This document shows, in pieces, positions 15,305-24,352 of a stretch of 41,832 bases of DNA (its first letter is position 1; each line of letters opens with the position of its first letter). Position numbers and translations under genes: made by a program. The DNA lies in contig DMEU01000023.1 in NCBI GenBank assembly GCA_003451585.1, positions 94,459-136,290 on the forward strand, given 5' to 3'. Below the pieces are notes generated by a model. It ran no database searches, was not told where the DNA came from, and was given only the letters and a program-made list of their open reading frames with translations. This DNA is from Candidatus Omnitrophota bacterium (GTDB lineage: Bacteria > Omnitrophota > Gorgyraeia > Velamenicoccales > Velamenicoccaceae).

Positions 15305-17019
15305 TTCAATTTTTTATACGCCTTGACTATCTCCTGCGCATCGAAAGGCAGGCCGTTATACTTATTGATGGTATTCTTAATCACAATGCCGGTCGCCCGG
15401 GTTATGAGCCGCGCGAATTGCCCGCCGAAATTATTTTCAACTACGGCCGCATACCCGGCTTTCTTCAAAAACCCGAAATATTTTTCATTCAACGGCCAGA
15501 CATCGGAAAAATGCATTAGGGCCACCTTCTCTTTATCCGCGTTCAACATGTCCACCGCTTCTTTTAATGGCCCGTAAGTCGAGCCCCAGCCAATAAGAAA
15601 ATTTTTAGCGTCACGCGGGCCGTACCACTTAGGCGGCCTGGAATCCTTCAAAAGGCCTGCGTTCTTCCTGTTCCTTTTTTTCACCATTTCCGGCCGCATG
15701 ATATCCAGGTCTTCGGTTATACGGCCGGTCTCATCATGCTCGTCGGAATCGGCGGTAACGAAACAACACGGGTTCCCGGGCAGGGCCCTGGGGGATACAC
15801 CGGACCTTGTAAGAAGGTAACTCTTATACTCTTTTATATCTTTAAGCTCATCCTGGCTCAAAATGCGCCTTTCGATCTTTACACTTTCTACGTCGAGGTC
15901 ATCTATAGTCATGGCCGAATCCGCCATGAACTGGTCGGTCAGGATCAAGACCGGTATGCGGTATTTCTCGGCGATATTGAACGCGCGCGCTGTCTCGTAA
16001 AAGATATCTTCGATGGTGGCCGGCGCGATTACCGCCCTGGGAAACTCCCCATGTCCGGCATGAATAGCGAACTCCAGGTCTTCCTGGGCTGTCCTGGTAG
16101 GCAGGCCCGTGGCCGGCGCAGGCCTCTGGGCTATCACAATGACTATCGGCGTCTCTATCATCCCTGCGAGGCTCAAACCCTCTGCCATCAGCGCGAACCC
16201 TCCTCCTGACGAGGCGGTCATGGAACGCACGCCGGCAAATGCCGCCCCTAAAGCTATATTAATAGAGGCTATCTCATCTTCGGACTGCTCGACTACAACA
16301 TGATAATCATCCTCTTTTGCGGCCAGATAAGTCATAATGCCAGTGGATGGGCTCATAGGATAAGCGGAGATGAACTGGCATCCTGCGGCAAGAGCGCCTA
16401 ACGCCGTAGACTCACTGCCTCCGACGAACATTTTCGGCCGGCCTATTTTTTCTTTTAATACCGGCAGGCGGTTACCTTGTATTTTTTTAAAGGTAAAATC
16501 ATAGCCGGCCTGGGCTATCCTGATATTTGCGTCAGCGACCTGCTTATCCTTCTCGCCAAAACTTTCTTTTATAAGGCAGGATAATACCTGCGTATCAAAC
16601 TCCAGGAGCCCCAAAACAGCCCCGACAGCCACGATATTGGCCATTATCCTGTTACCGCCGTTATCCGAAGCTATCTTGCTTAAAGGAATATCCAAAGATA
16701 TGCCTTTGAAAGGCGTTATCTTTACCGCGTTCGAGTCGAAGATAACAACAGAATCCTTTGTGAGTTCTTTGGTATGGCGGGAACTTTCAACGTCAAAAGC
16801 TATGAGGATATCTGTAACAGGGGACGGCGCGAGCACACGTTCGTTCGAAACCCTTACCTGAAACCAGTTATGGCCTCCCCTGACGCGGGATTGGAGCACC
16901 TGGCTGGAAAAGACAAAGTATCCCTGCCGCGCAAAAGCGCGCGACAACAATTGTCCCATCGTCTGCAGGCCCTGGCCTGCCTCACCTGCGATCTTAATGG
17001 TTAAGTCAATCTTTGACAT
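15301..17019 (-). CDS. 2-oxoacid:ferredoxin oxidoreductase, fused gamma-alpha subunit
   Basis: In this 572-residue protein residues 1-180 form the gamma domain (IAGEAGQGLQTMGQLLSRAF, RGGHNWFQVRVS) and the rest forms the alpha pyrimidine-binding domain (GSESTALGALAAGCQFISAY, then PMSPSTGIMTYLA; TASSGGGFALMAEGLSLAGM; QRPAPATGLPTRTAQEDL). This gamma-alpha fusion with a free beta subunit is common in anaerobes for generating reduced ferredoxin from 2-oxoacids. The beta gene follows with a 4-bp overlap. A perfect 8-bp inverted repeat (17030-17048) lies just upstream, and no good Shine-Dalgarno is seen outside it. Confidence 0.92.
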   Translation of the reverse strand: MSKIDLTIKIAGEAGQGLQTMGQLLSRAFARQGYFVFSSQVLQSRVRGGHNWFQVRVSNERVLAPSPVTDILIAFDVESSRHTKELTKDSVVIFDSNAVKITPFKGISLDIPLSKIASDNGGNRIMANIVAVGAVLGLLEFDTQVLSCLIKESFGEKDKQVADANIRIAQAGYDFTFKKIQGNRLPVLKEKIGRPKMFVGGSESTALGALAAGCQFISAYPMSPSTGIMTYLAAKEDDYHVVVEQSEDEIASINIALGAAFAGVRSMTASSGGGFALMAEGLSLAGMIETPIVIVIAQRPAPATGLPTRTAQEDLEFAIHAGHGEFPRAVIAPATIEDIFYETARAFNIAEKYRIPVLILTDQFMADSAMTIDDLDVESVKIERRILSQDELKDIKEYKSYLLTRSGVSPRALPGNPCCFVTADSDEHDETGRITEDLDIMRPEMVKKRNRKNAGLLKDSRPPKWYGPRDAKNFLIGWGSTYGPLKEAVDMLNADKEKVALMHFSDVWPLNEKYFGFLKKAGYAAVVENNFGGQFARLITRATGIVIKNTINKYNGLPFDAQEIVKAYKKLK

Positions 17020-17029
17020 AGTGGAGGCA

Positions 17030-17048
17030 ATCCCGCCTTTGGCGGGAT
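17030..17048. repeat. Perfect inverted repeat ATCCCGCC-ttt-GGCGGGAT
   Basis: A 19-bp hairpin lies between the tautomerase gene and the oxidoreductase alpha gene. On the minus strand its GGCGGGAT arm is the only purine-rich sequence before the alpha start codon. No T-run follows on that strand, so it is not a terminator. It may mask the ribosome-binding site or be a dispersed palindrome. Confidence 0.5.
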
Positions 17049-17079
17049 AAATTCGCCCGCCATTGATACAGTGGCAGGC

Positions 17080-17259
17080 TCATTTAAAAAACTTTTCCCC
17101 TTGCGCCCAGTTCGCGCCGTCTACTTCGTCTATGACAAGATATGTCGCATCCTTCGGTTTTCCGGCGACGCGCAATAAAGTATCGGAAAATTCCCTGGCG
17201 ATCTGTTTCTTTTGCTCGCGCGTCAGCGAACCTACGACTTTTAAATTAACATAAGGCAT
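17080..17259 (-). CDS. 4-oxalocrotonate tautomerase-like protein, 59 residues
   Basis: This tiny gene reads MPYVNLKVVGSLTREQKKQI... and ends ...AQGEKFFK. Pro-2 after the removable Met is the catalytic base of the tautomerase superfamily. The length (59), the beta-alpha-beta pattern and the VIDEVDGANW segment fit 4-oxalocrotonate tautomerase monomers, which assemble as hexamers. AGGGAG lies 7 bp before the ATG. It sits between metW and the 2-oxoacid oxidoreductase, on the same strand. The physiological substrate of such stand-alone tautomerases is usually unknown. Confidence 0.85.
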   Translation of the reverse strand: MPYVNLKVVGSLTREQKKQIAREFSDTLLRVAGKPKDATYLVIDEVDGANWAQGEKFFK

Positions 17260-17282
17260 GGTTGTCTCCCTGGCAAAAAGGT

Positions 17283-17894
17283 TTATATTTTAGGACTGGC
17301 GGGCTGTGCAATAACAAAAACTACATCCAGCGCGAGAAGGTTCGGCCAAAAGCGGGCAAGGCCTTTTTTCCCCAAATAATACGCATCAAGGATGCTTATG
17401 CCCTTTTCCCGGCAAAAATCCTTGAAGTCGCTTATGCTTAAAAAATGGAGGTTCGGCGTGTTGTACCAGCGATAAGGAAGAGATACGGTGACAGGCGCCT
17501 TTCCTTTAAAAAATAGCCTGAAACGCGCGCTCCAATATGCGAAATTAGGGAAACCGACGATAACTTTCTTGCCTATGCGAAGGGCCTCACTTATGACAAA
17601 ATCGACTTTTTTGACTTCCTGCATACTCTGGTTCAATATGACATAATCAAAAGACTGCGCCGGATACTCTATCAATCCGGAATCTATGTCGCTATGAAAG
17701 ACGCTCAACCCCTTTTCGACGCATTTATAAATAGCATCTTCGCTTAGCTCTATACCCTGGACCTTGGCGTTCTTCTCTTTGGCCAAAAAATATATCAAGT
17801 CGCCTGAACCGCAGCCCAGGTCAAGCACCCTTGAGCCGGGCTCTATTATCTGATAAATGATCCTGTAATCTTGCCTTACCGTATTAAATGTCAT
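17283..17894 (-). CDS. metW: Methionine biosynthesis protein MetW
   Basis: This 203-residue class I methyltransferase-fold protein has SRVLDLGCGSGDLIYFLAK (AdoMet motif I), IELSEDAIYKCVEKGL, VILNQSMQEVKKVDFVISEA, and PVTVSLPYRWYNTPNLHFLS. The last block is typical of MetW. MetW works with MetX in making acylated homoserine. The ATG overlaps the metX stop by 4 bp, which is the normal metX-metW pairing. Confidence 0.93.
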   Translation of the reverse strand: MTFNTVRQDYRIIYQIIEPGSRVLDLGCGSGDLIYFLAKEKNAKVQGIELSEDAIYKCVEKGLSVFHSDIDSGLIEYPAQSFDYVILNQSMQEVKKVDFVISEALRIGKKVIVGFPNFAYWSARFRLFFKGKAPVTVSLPYRWYNTPNLHFLSISDFKDFCREKGISILDAYYLGKKGLARFWPNLLALDVVFVIAQPASPKI

Positions 17895-19045
17895 GTCCTC
17901 TTAACGTCGTAACCGAGAAAGGTCTTGTCTAAAAAGTGTTTAATTAGGCGCGTCTCCTCATCGCTCTCAAGCAGAAACGCGTCGTGACCGTACGTAGACT
18001 TGATCTCACAGTAAGTCGCATCCGCGTGGCCGGTCTTTAACTGGCGGACTATATCCTGCGATTGATACAAAGGATACAGCCAATCCGACCTGAAAGCAAT
18101 GACTAAAAAACGAGTTTCGATCTTCTTGCCGGAAGGGTTAAGCTTATCCCCTGAAAGGTCGAGATAATCCATGGCCTTGGTAATATAAAGGTAAGAATTA
18201 GCGTCGAAACGTTTGACGAAATTATCCCCCCTGTATCTAAGGTAGCCCTCAACCTCAAAATCCGTAGTGAATTTAAAGCTGTAATTTTTCTCCTTGAGCC
18301 TCCTGGAAAACTTCTCTTCCATAGACTGGTCGCTCATATATGTTATGTGGCCTATCATCCTTGCAACAGCAAGCCCTTTCTCGGGCTGGGACTGCCCATA
18401 ATAATTGCCGTGGTTCCAATCAGGGTCGGCCATGACCGCCTGTCTGCCGACCTCGTCAAAGGCTATCTGCTGAGGAGAATGTTTCAAGGCAGTTGCAATA
18501 GGTATGGCGCACTTTACTCTCTCCGGATATGATGCCACCCATTGCAAGACCTGCATACCGCCCATGGAGCCGCCCACAACACACAAAAGTTTATCTATCC
18601 CGAGGTGGTCCACCAGATACTTCTGGGCATCCACCATATCGCCTATCGTGATTATTGGAAAATCCAGGCCATACGCCTTTTCTGTCTTGGGGTTTACCGA
18701 AGACGGGCCTGTCGAACCCTTGCAGCCTCCGATAACATTAGAACATATGACGAAATACTTCGTAGTATCGAAGGCCTTGCCCGGCCCTATCATAGTGTCC
18801 CACCAGCCGGGGTCTTTTTCCCCTGCGTGAAATCCTGCGGCATGCGCGTCACCGGACAAAGCGTGGCAAACCAGAATGGCGTTAGTCTTATCACGGTTAA
18901 GCTGGCCGTATGTCTCGTATGCCAATGTGATAGGCCCCATCTTCTGTCCGCCGTCGAGCAAAAGCTCTTTCGGCGGCTCGGCGAAGGTAAAAAACTTCGT
19001 TTCAACAATGCCAATGCTCTTATCTTTTAATTCTTCATTCATCAT
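17891..19045 (-). CDS. metX: Homoserine O-acetyltransferase
   Basis: This 384-residue alpha/beta-hydrolase acylates homoserine at the entry to methionine synthesis. Markers are ITLAYETYGQLNRDKTNAIL, HALSGDAHAAG, the nucleophile elbow VGGSMGGMQVLQW, Asp in FRSDWLYPLYQ and His in YGHDAFLLE. Its product is used by the MetY sulfhydrylase encoded in the same cluster. The start is in a run of ATG codons (19045, 19042) in AT-rich repeats with no clear Shine-Dalgarno. Some family members use succinyl-CoA, and this was not settled from the sequence. Confidence 0.93.
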   Translation of the reverse strand: MMNEELKDKSIGIVETKFFTFAEPPKELLLDGGQKMGPITLAYETYGQLNRDKTNAILVCHALSGDAHAAGFHAGEKDPGWWDTMIGPGKAFDTTKYFVICSNVIGGCKGSTGPSSVNPKTEKAYGLDFPIITIGDMVDAQKYLVDHLGIDKLLCVVGGSMGGMQVLQWVASYPERVKCAIPIATALKHSPQQIAFDEVGRQAVMADPDWNHGNYYGQSQPEKGLAVARMIGHITYMSDQSMEEKFSRRLKEKNYSFKFTTDFEVEGYLRYRGDNFVKRFDANSYLYITKAMDYLDLSGDKLNPSGKKIETRFLVIAFRSDWLYPLYQSQDIVRQLKTGHADATYCEIKSTYGHDAFLLESDEETRLIKHFLDKTFLGYDVKRT

Positions 19046-19071
19046 TTTTCATTTTTAATTTTTAATTGTTT

Positions 19072-19998
19072 CTATTCCTGGAACAACCACGTTGATAAAT
19101 ACCTCTCACCGGTATCCGGCAGGATAACGACGATGGTTTTTCCTTCCGACTCTTTCCTCTTGGCTACCTCGATCGCGGCCCACATCGCCGCGCCGCTTGA
19201 GATACCCACGAGCACACCTTCTTCGCGCGCCAGGCGCTTTGCGATCTTCCCTGCATCCTCATTTGAAACCTGCATGACCTCGTCTAAAATATCCTTGTTC
19301 AATATGCTCGGGACAAAACCGGCGCCGATACCCTGTATCTTATGGGAACCGGGTTTACCTCCTGAAAGCACAGGCGAATCTTTCGGCTCAAGGCCTATAA
19401 ACTTCATGGAAGGTTTTCTCTTTTTAAGGGCCTCGGCCACTCCGGTAATAGTGCCACCGGTACCGATACCTGCTATGAATATGTCCACCTTGCCGTCCGT
19501 ATCGGCCCATATCTCCTCGGCGGTGGTCTTACGATGTATCTCCGGATTTGCCGGATTATTGAACTGCTGCGGCATAAAGGCATCGGGTAAGCTTTTTACA
19601 AGCTCTTCGGCCTTCTCCACAGCGCCCTTCATTCCCTTTGTACCGTCGGTCAGTATGACCTCCGCGCCAAAGATCTTCAATAGTTGACGGCGCTCTATGC
19701 TCATCGTATCCGGCATGGTCAATACCAACCTGTATCCTTTAGCCGCCGCGACGAACGCCAGGGCGATACCCGTGTTCCCACTCGTCGGTTCAACGATAAC
19801 AGAATCCTTCTTCAGCTCGCCGCTTTTTTCAGCGGCCTCTATCATGGCTATACCTATCCTGTCCTTTACGCTCGAAAGCGGATTAAAGAATTCGAGTTTG
19901 GCAAGTATAGTGGCCTTTAGGCCTAAGCTTAACTTATTTATCCTTACCAACGGAGTGCGTCCTATGGTCTTTGTTATATCTTCATATATCTTAGGCAT
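19072..19998 (-). CDS. cysK: Cysteine synthase (O-acetylserine sulfhydrylase)
   Basis: This 308-residue PLP enzyme makes cysteine from O-acetylserine and sulfide. The PLP lysine is in NPLSSVKDRIG, the substrate loop is PTSGNTGIALA, and the phosphate-binding glycine loop is AGIGTGGTITG. The start is the ATG at 19998, chosen because AAGGAGGT lies 4 bp upstream; a further 22 in-frame codons have no such signal and overlap metY. It takes sulfide from the sulfite reductase encoded upstream. Confidence 0.94.
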   Translation of the reverse strand: MPKIYEDITKTIGRTPLVRINKLSLGLKATILAKLEFFNPLSSVKDRIGIAMIEAAEKSGELKKDSVIVEPTSGNTGIALAFVAAAKGYRLVLTMPDTMSIERRQLLKIFGAEVILTDGTKGMKGAVEKAEELVKSLPDAFMPQQFNNPANPEIHRKTTAEEIWADTDGKVDIFIAGIGTGGTITGVAEALKKRKPSMKFIGLEPKDSPVLSGGKPGSHKIQGIGAGFVPSILNKDILDEVMQVSNEDAGKIAKRLAREEGVLVGISSGAAMWAAIEVAKRKESEGKTIVVILPDTGERYLSTWLFQE

Positions 19999-20008
19999 GA
20001 TAACCTCC

Positions 20009-21301
20009 TTAAGCTTTCTTAAGCGCTTGTTCGATATCTGCGGTGATATCATCGATATGCTCAATGCCTACGGACAATCTTATAAAATCAGGGGTCACCC
20101 CTGTGGCCAGCTGTTCTTCCGCCGTCAACTGCTGGTGCGTGGTCGTAGCCGGATGGATAGCCAGCGTCTTTGCATCCCCGACATTAGCCAGATGCGATAT
20201 CAACTCAAGGGAATCGATGAACTTCTTGCCGGCCTCAAGGCCGCCTTTGATGCCAAAACCCAGGATAGCACCGCACCCGCGAGAAAGGTATTTTTTTGCC
20301 CTTGCGTGGTCAGGGCTTGATTCAAGCCCTGGATAATTCACCCATGCCACTTTCGGATGCTCTAATAAATACTTGGCCACTGCCAAGGCGTTCTCCGAAT
20401 GCCTTGGCATCCTTAGATGTAAGGTCTCAAGCCCCTGTAAAAAGAGGAACGAGTTAAAAGGCGATACAGCCGGCCCCAGGTCGCGCAACAGCGTAACCCT
20501 TGCCTTTATGATATAGGCGATATTACCCATGGGTTTTAGCGCCTCGACGAAATTAATGCCGTGGTAGCTCGGGTCAGGCCCTGAGATCAACGGGAATTTA
20601 CCGTTCGTCCAGTCGAATTTTCCGGAATCAACTATCACGCCGCCCAGGGACGTGCCATGCCCGCCGATAAATTTTGTCGCAGAATACACTACAATATCCG
20701 CCCCGAAATCTATCGGACGCAGCAGATAAGGCGAAACGGTATTATCCAGGACTAACGGGATCCCGTTTTTATGGGCCAGCTTTGAAAGGCCTTCCAAGTC
20801 AGCCACATCCAGCTTGGGGTTACCTATGGATTCGGCATATATGGCCTTTGTCTTCGGCGTTATCGCCTTTTGGAACGCGTCAAGGTCATTAGACTTTACG
20901 AACTTTACGTTTATGCCTAAACGCTGGAACGTATAATGGAATAGATTATAAGTTCCTCCGTAAAGGTTATCGGCGGAAACTATCTCGTCGCCGGCCTGCG
21001 CTATGTTCAAAAGGGCCAAGGTGATGGCGGATTGTCCGCTCGAAACTGCCAATGCACCTACCCCGCCGTCTAAGAGCGCGATACGCTTCTCAAATACATC
21101 GGTAGTGGGATTCATCAGCCTGGTGTAGATATTTCCGAATTCCTTCAGGCCAAAGAGATTAGCCGCATGTTCCGTACTTTTGAACTGATAAGACGTTGTC
21201 TGGTAAATAGGGACTGCGCGGGAACCAGTTGCAGGGTCCGCCTCCTGCCCGCCATGCAACGCCAGTGTCTCTATTTTCAATTTTGCATCGATCTTGCTCA
21301 T
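20009..21301 (-). CDS. metY: O-acetylhomoserine sulfhydrylase
   Basis: This 430-residue PLP enzyme of the Cys/Met metabolism family has LKIETLALHGGQEADPATGS, RAVPIYQTTSYQF, the PLP lysine in VVYSATKFIGGHGTS, and the C-terminal THQQLTAEEQLATGVTPDFI. The length and the long insertion are typical of MetY rather than MetB/MetC. It joins sulfide to O-acetylhomoserine, giving homocysteine directly. It lies 10 bp upstream of cysK in the same operon. Confidence 0.93.
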   Translation of the reverse strand: MSKIDAKLKIETLALHGGQEADPATGSRAVPIYQTTSYQFKSTEHAANLFGLKEFGNIYTRLMNPTTDVFEKRIALLDGGVGALAVSSGQSAITLALLNIAQAGDEIVSADNLYGGTYNLFHYTFQRLGINVKFVKSNDLDAFQKAITPKTKAIYAESIGNPKLDVADLEGLSKLAHKNGIPLVLDNTVSPYLLRPIDFGADIVVYSATKFIGGHGTSLGGVIVDSGKFDWTNGKFPLISGPDPSYHGINFVEALKPMGNIAYIIKARVTLLRDLGPAVSPFNSFLFLQGLETLHLRMPRHSENALAVAKYLLEHPKVAWVNYPGLESSPDHARAKKYLSRGCGAILGFGIKGGLEAGKKFIDSLELISHLANVGDAKTLAIHPATTTHQQLTAEEQLATGVTPDFIRLSVGIEHIDDITADIEQALKKA

Positions 21302-21369
21302 TATTTTCCTCCTCTTTACCTACTAATTATCCCTAAAACAGGGCAAACTCACAATGAAAATTTTTACGC

Positions 21370-22098
21370 TTACGGTTTTTCCTGCCCGAATATGTTTTCC
21401 AGGAACTTCTCCCTGCCCACCTCCTCGATAAGCATGGCAAGCCTCTGCCTGGGACTGGCGTTCTTTTTAAAGAAAGTTACCACCTTTTCAGTTATCGACA
21501 AGACTTCGTCTTCACTAAAGACCTTATTTATCCTGAAACCATCCCTTGGCATACGCCCGCCGCAGCCTCCGAGATAGACCACGAACCCGGCGCGCTTATC
21601 AGGAGTCGAGAGATCCAGCTGGCCGTGGATACCTATCTCTGAACTCTGGGGACGCGTGCAGGCATTAGGGCAGCCTGAAATAGCGATCTTGAACTTATGC
21701 GGAAGGTCCATCGCGCATCTGACACCCAGCTCATCTTCTATCCTGGCGGCCAAGGCAAATGTATTTACCAGGCCTTGTTTGCACCAGTTATTGCCAGGGC
21801 AGGAAGTCGTTGTCCTCAAGCGAGGGCCGGAGGCGCCCCTGCATATACCGGCGGCCTCAAGCTCTTTTTCAACATTAACGATATCTTCCAGCTTTATAAA
21901 AGGGACCTCTAACCCCTGGCGGGTCGTAGCATGCACGAATCCCCTGCCGTATTTCTCTGATATCTCAGACAACTTTTCAAGATGCTTTTTCTTATAAACC
22001 CCTGCCGTCATCCTTGTGCGAAGCACGAAAAAACCATCCTGCTTCTGCCTTAAGAAACCGCTTTTTTTTAAAACATCGTAGTCGATACTCTGTGTCAT
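21370..22098 (-). CDS. Small siroheme/4Fe-4S sulfite (or nitrite) reductase
   Basis: This 242-residue protein holds one nitrite/sulfite reductase repeat. It has a ferredoxin-like half-domain (FFVLRTRMTAGVYKKKHLEK) and the siroheme-[4Fe-4S] ligands C100-x5-C106 (TTSCPGNNWCKQG) and C143-x3-C147 (SGCPNACTRP). Normal assimilatory sulfite reductases have about 500-570 residues with two repeats, so this is the small monomeric type. Sulfite is the likely substrate because every neighbour serves sulfur assimilation or siroheme synthesis. The start at 22098 has AAGGAG 6 bp upstream. The electron donor is not encoded here. Confidence 0.85.
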   Translation of the reverse strand: MTQSIDYDVLKKSGFLRQKQDGFFVLRTRMTAGVYKKKHLEKLSEISEKYGRGFVHATTRQGLEVPFIKLEDIVNVEKELEAAGICRGASGPRLRTTTSCPGNNWCKQGLVNTFALAARIEDELGVRCAMDLPHKFKIAISGCPNACTRPQSSEIGIHGQLDLSTPDKRAGFVVYLGGCGGRMPRDGFRINKVFSEDEVLSITEKVVTFFKKNASPRQRLAMLIEEVGREKFLENIFGQEKP

Positions 22099-22109
22099 CG
22101 TCTTCTCCT

Positions 22110-23357
22110 TTAAATACAACGCAACGCGCGCTTAGCTGAGGTGATAGTCCTGTCTATGTCTTCCTTGGAATGCGCGAATGAAAGGAAATTGGCCTCGAAC
22201 TCCGACGGAGCGAACAACACGCCCTGCTTAAGCATTTTGCGGTAAAATCTCCCGAATTCTTTTTTATGCGCGAATTTCAAGCTGAACATTCCTCCGAATA
22301 CAATAACATTCAGGCCGATACCTCGAGCCTTAGCCTCTGCCTTTAGGCCCGAAGAGATGGCCTCTGCCAACCTGCCAAGCCGCGGATAATCATCCTTCAA
22401 TTTTTCTAAAGCCTCGAGCGTGGCTATGCCCGCCCTCATCACGACCGGATTGGCTGAAAATGTAGATGCCTGATACACGCTGCCTGAAGGCGCAAGGTTA
22501 TCCATTATTTGTTTATGCCCACCGTAGGCGCCAATAGGCAAACCGCCTCCGATTATCTTGCCCAAGCATATAAGATCGGGCGTGATGCCGGCTTTCTGCG
22601 CGAATGCCCCAAAACCAAAACGGAAGCCCGTGATCACTTCATCAAAAATAAGCTTTACCCCGTATGCCTTAGTCAATTTACGCAATAGTTTTAAAAAAAC
22701 TGCATCCGGAGGTAATACCCCGTAGTTCCCGCCTACAGGCTCAACCAATACAGCGGCTATATCATTGCCGCGTGTTTCAAATATCCTTTTTAATTTTTCC
22801 GGATCACCGAGAGGCAGGACAAGCGTATGCTTGATGAAATCTTCCGGTATGCCGGAGCTTACGGGTATGCTTAAAGTAGAAAGCCCGGAGCCGGCCTTTG
22901 CCAAAAGATGATCCGCATGGCCGTGATATGAATTTTCAAATTTTAATATCGTGTCACGCCGCGTTACTGCGCGCGCGAGCCTTACCGCCCCCATCACAGC
23001 CTCGGTGCCTGAATTGACAAACCTTATCTTTTCGATAAAAGGTACCGCCTTATGTATCCTCTCAGCCAATTCTATTTCCGGCGCGCTCGTCATACCGAAG
23101 CTCAGGCCCAGGCCTATGTTTTTTTTCAGGTCCCGTATTACCTGCGGATACGCGTGCCCCAATATCAGAGACCCCCACGAAAGCACATAATCGATATATC
23201 TTCGGCCGTCATAGCCATAGACTTTGGAACCGCTGCCTCTCTTTATTAAAAGCGGCCGGCCGCCGACATAGGCAAAACTGCGCACAGGGCTGTTCACCCC
23301 TCCGGCAAATAGCCTCTTCGCCTTTTCCAACAAAACATCAGTAGATCTTCCTTCCAT
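22110..23357 (-). CDS. hemL: Glutamate-1-semialdehyde 2,1-aminomutase
   Basis: This 415-residue PLP enzyme makes 5-aminolevulinate from glutamate-1-semialdehyde. Blocks are AKRLFAGGVNSPVRSF, FVNSGTEAVMGAVRLAR, YHGHADHLLAKAG, LIFDEVITGFRFGFG and the PLP lysine in LICLGKIIGGGLPIGAYGG. The ATG at 23357 has GAGGT upstream; a GTG at 23402 would add 15 residues encoded by an intergenic palindrome and is less likely. It works with HemA and HemB encoded upstream. Confidence 0.94.
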   Translation of the reverse strand: MEGRSTDVLLEKAKRLFAGGVNSPVRSFAYVGGRPLLIKRGSGSKVYGYDGRRYIDYVLSWGSLILGHAYPQVIRDLKKNIGLGLSFGMTSAPEIELAERIHKAVPFIEKIRFVNSGTEAVMGAVRLARAVTRRDTILKFENSYHGHADHLLAKAGSGLSTLSIPVSSGIPEDFIKHTLVLPLGDPEKLKRIFETRGNDIAAVLVEPVGGNYGVLPPDAVFLKLLRKLTKAYGVKLIFDEVITGFRFGFGAFAQKAGITPDLICLGKIIGGGLPIGAYGGHKQIMDNLAPSGSVYQASTFSANPVVMRAGIATLEALEKLKDDYPRLGRLAEAISSGLKAEAKARGIGLNVIVFGGMFSLKFAHKKEFGRFYRKMLKQGVLFAPSEFEANFLSFAHSKEDIDRTITSAKRALRCI

Positions 23358-23370
23358 ACACACCTCTATC

Positions 23371-23401
23371 TGAGACAAAACGGACAGACCGTTTTGTCTC
23401 A
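23371..23401. repeat. Perfect 13-bp palindrome between hemB and hemL
   Basis: TGAGACAAAACGG (23371-23383) and CCGTTTTGTCTCA (23389-23401) are exact inverted copies around a 5-base loop. The repeat overlaps the hemB stop codon and lies 14 bp before the hemL start. No T-run follows on the minus strand, so it is not a typical terminator. It may be a dispersed palindromic element or an mRNA processing or stability hairpin within the operon. Confidence 0.75.
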
Positions 23402-24352
23402 CTTAGTTAGCCAATGAGCTGCGTCTTTAGCGTGATAAGTAATGATCAAGCCGGCACCTGCGCGCCTGATGGACGTCAGTATCTCAAAAACCATCTTCTT
23501 CTCATCCCATAACCCTCTTTTTGCGCCGTATTTGACAAAGGCGTATTCTCCGCTGACATTGTAGGCTGCCAGAGGAAACTTAAATTTCCAGCTGGCCTCT
23601 CTGATAATGTCGAGGTAGCTCAACGCCGGCTTTACCATAACCATATCTGCGCCTTCTCGGATATCGCAGGCGATCTCCTTGAGGGCGGCTTTCGCATCGG
23701 AATGATCAAGCTGATACCCGCTCCTGTCGCCGAATGCCGGCGCGGAATCTGCCGCCTGGCGGAAGGGCCCATAGAAATTCGATGCGAATTTAGCGGAATA
23801 CCCTAGTATCTTCGTCTTCTTCAGACCATTTCTATCCAAGGCCCTTCTGATAGCCAGGATCTGCCCTGAAGCCATGGCAGAAGGCGCAACCCAATCCGCG
23901 CCTGCTTCGGCATGCCTTAAAGCCATTTCACTTAAAGCGTTTAACGTCTTTTTATTATCAATTTTTACTTGTGTCTTGCCTATGCCCGTCAGGGTATGAC
24001 TTCTGTCTTGCGGCTTAATGATCCCGCAATGCCCATGCGTTGTGTAACCGCAGAGGCAAACATCAGTAAAAACCGCGATATTCTTGAATTCATTTTTTAA
24101 TGTCCTGACAGCTCGTGAAACGATATTCTCCCCGGCGTAGGCTGACGTGCCTGCCGCGTCTTTTTTAGACGGAATACCGAACAAGAGGACTTTGTCGATG
24201 CCGAGTCCGCGGGTTATTTTGATATCCCTGAGCAGACGGTCCAAGGAAAACCTGTAGACGCCGGGAAAGTTTTTCACGCTCTCTTTTTTCCGTTGGCCCT
24301 CGACTACAAAATAAGGATGGATCAGGTCTTTAACTTTAAGCTTAGTGCCCAT
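23399..24352 (-). CDS. hemB: Porphobilinogen synthase (5-aminolevulinate dehydratase)
   Basis: This 317-residue enzyme condenses two 5-aminolevulinate molecules to porphobilinogen. The zinc site FTDVCLCGYTTHGHCGII has all three cysteines, so it is a zinc-type enzyme. The two active-site lysines are in LGYSAKFASNFYGPF and MVMVKPALSYLDII. The start is the ATG at 24352, with AGAGG 4 bp upstream and an 11-bp overlap with cobA. It lies in the hem/cys operon after cobA. Confidence 0.95.
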   Translation of the reverse strand: MGTKLKVKDLIHPYFVVEGQRKKESVKNFPGVYRFSLDRLLRDIKITRGLGIDKVLLFGIPSKKDAAGTSAYAGENIVSRAVRTLKNEFKNIAVFTDVCLCGYTTHGHCGIIKPQDRSHTLTGIGKTQVKIDNKKTLNALSEMALRHAEAGADWVAPSAMASGQILAIRRALDRNGLKKTKILGYSAKFASNFYGPFRQAADSAPAFGDRSGYQLDHSDAKAALKEIACDIREGADMVMVKPALSYLDIIREASWKFKFPLAAYNVSGEYAFVKYGAKRGLWDEKKMVFEILTSIRRAGAGLIITYHAKDAAHWLTK

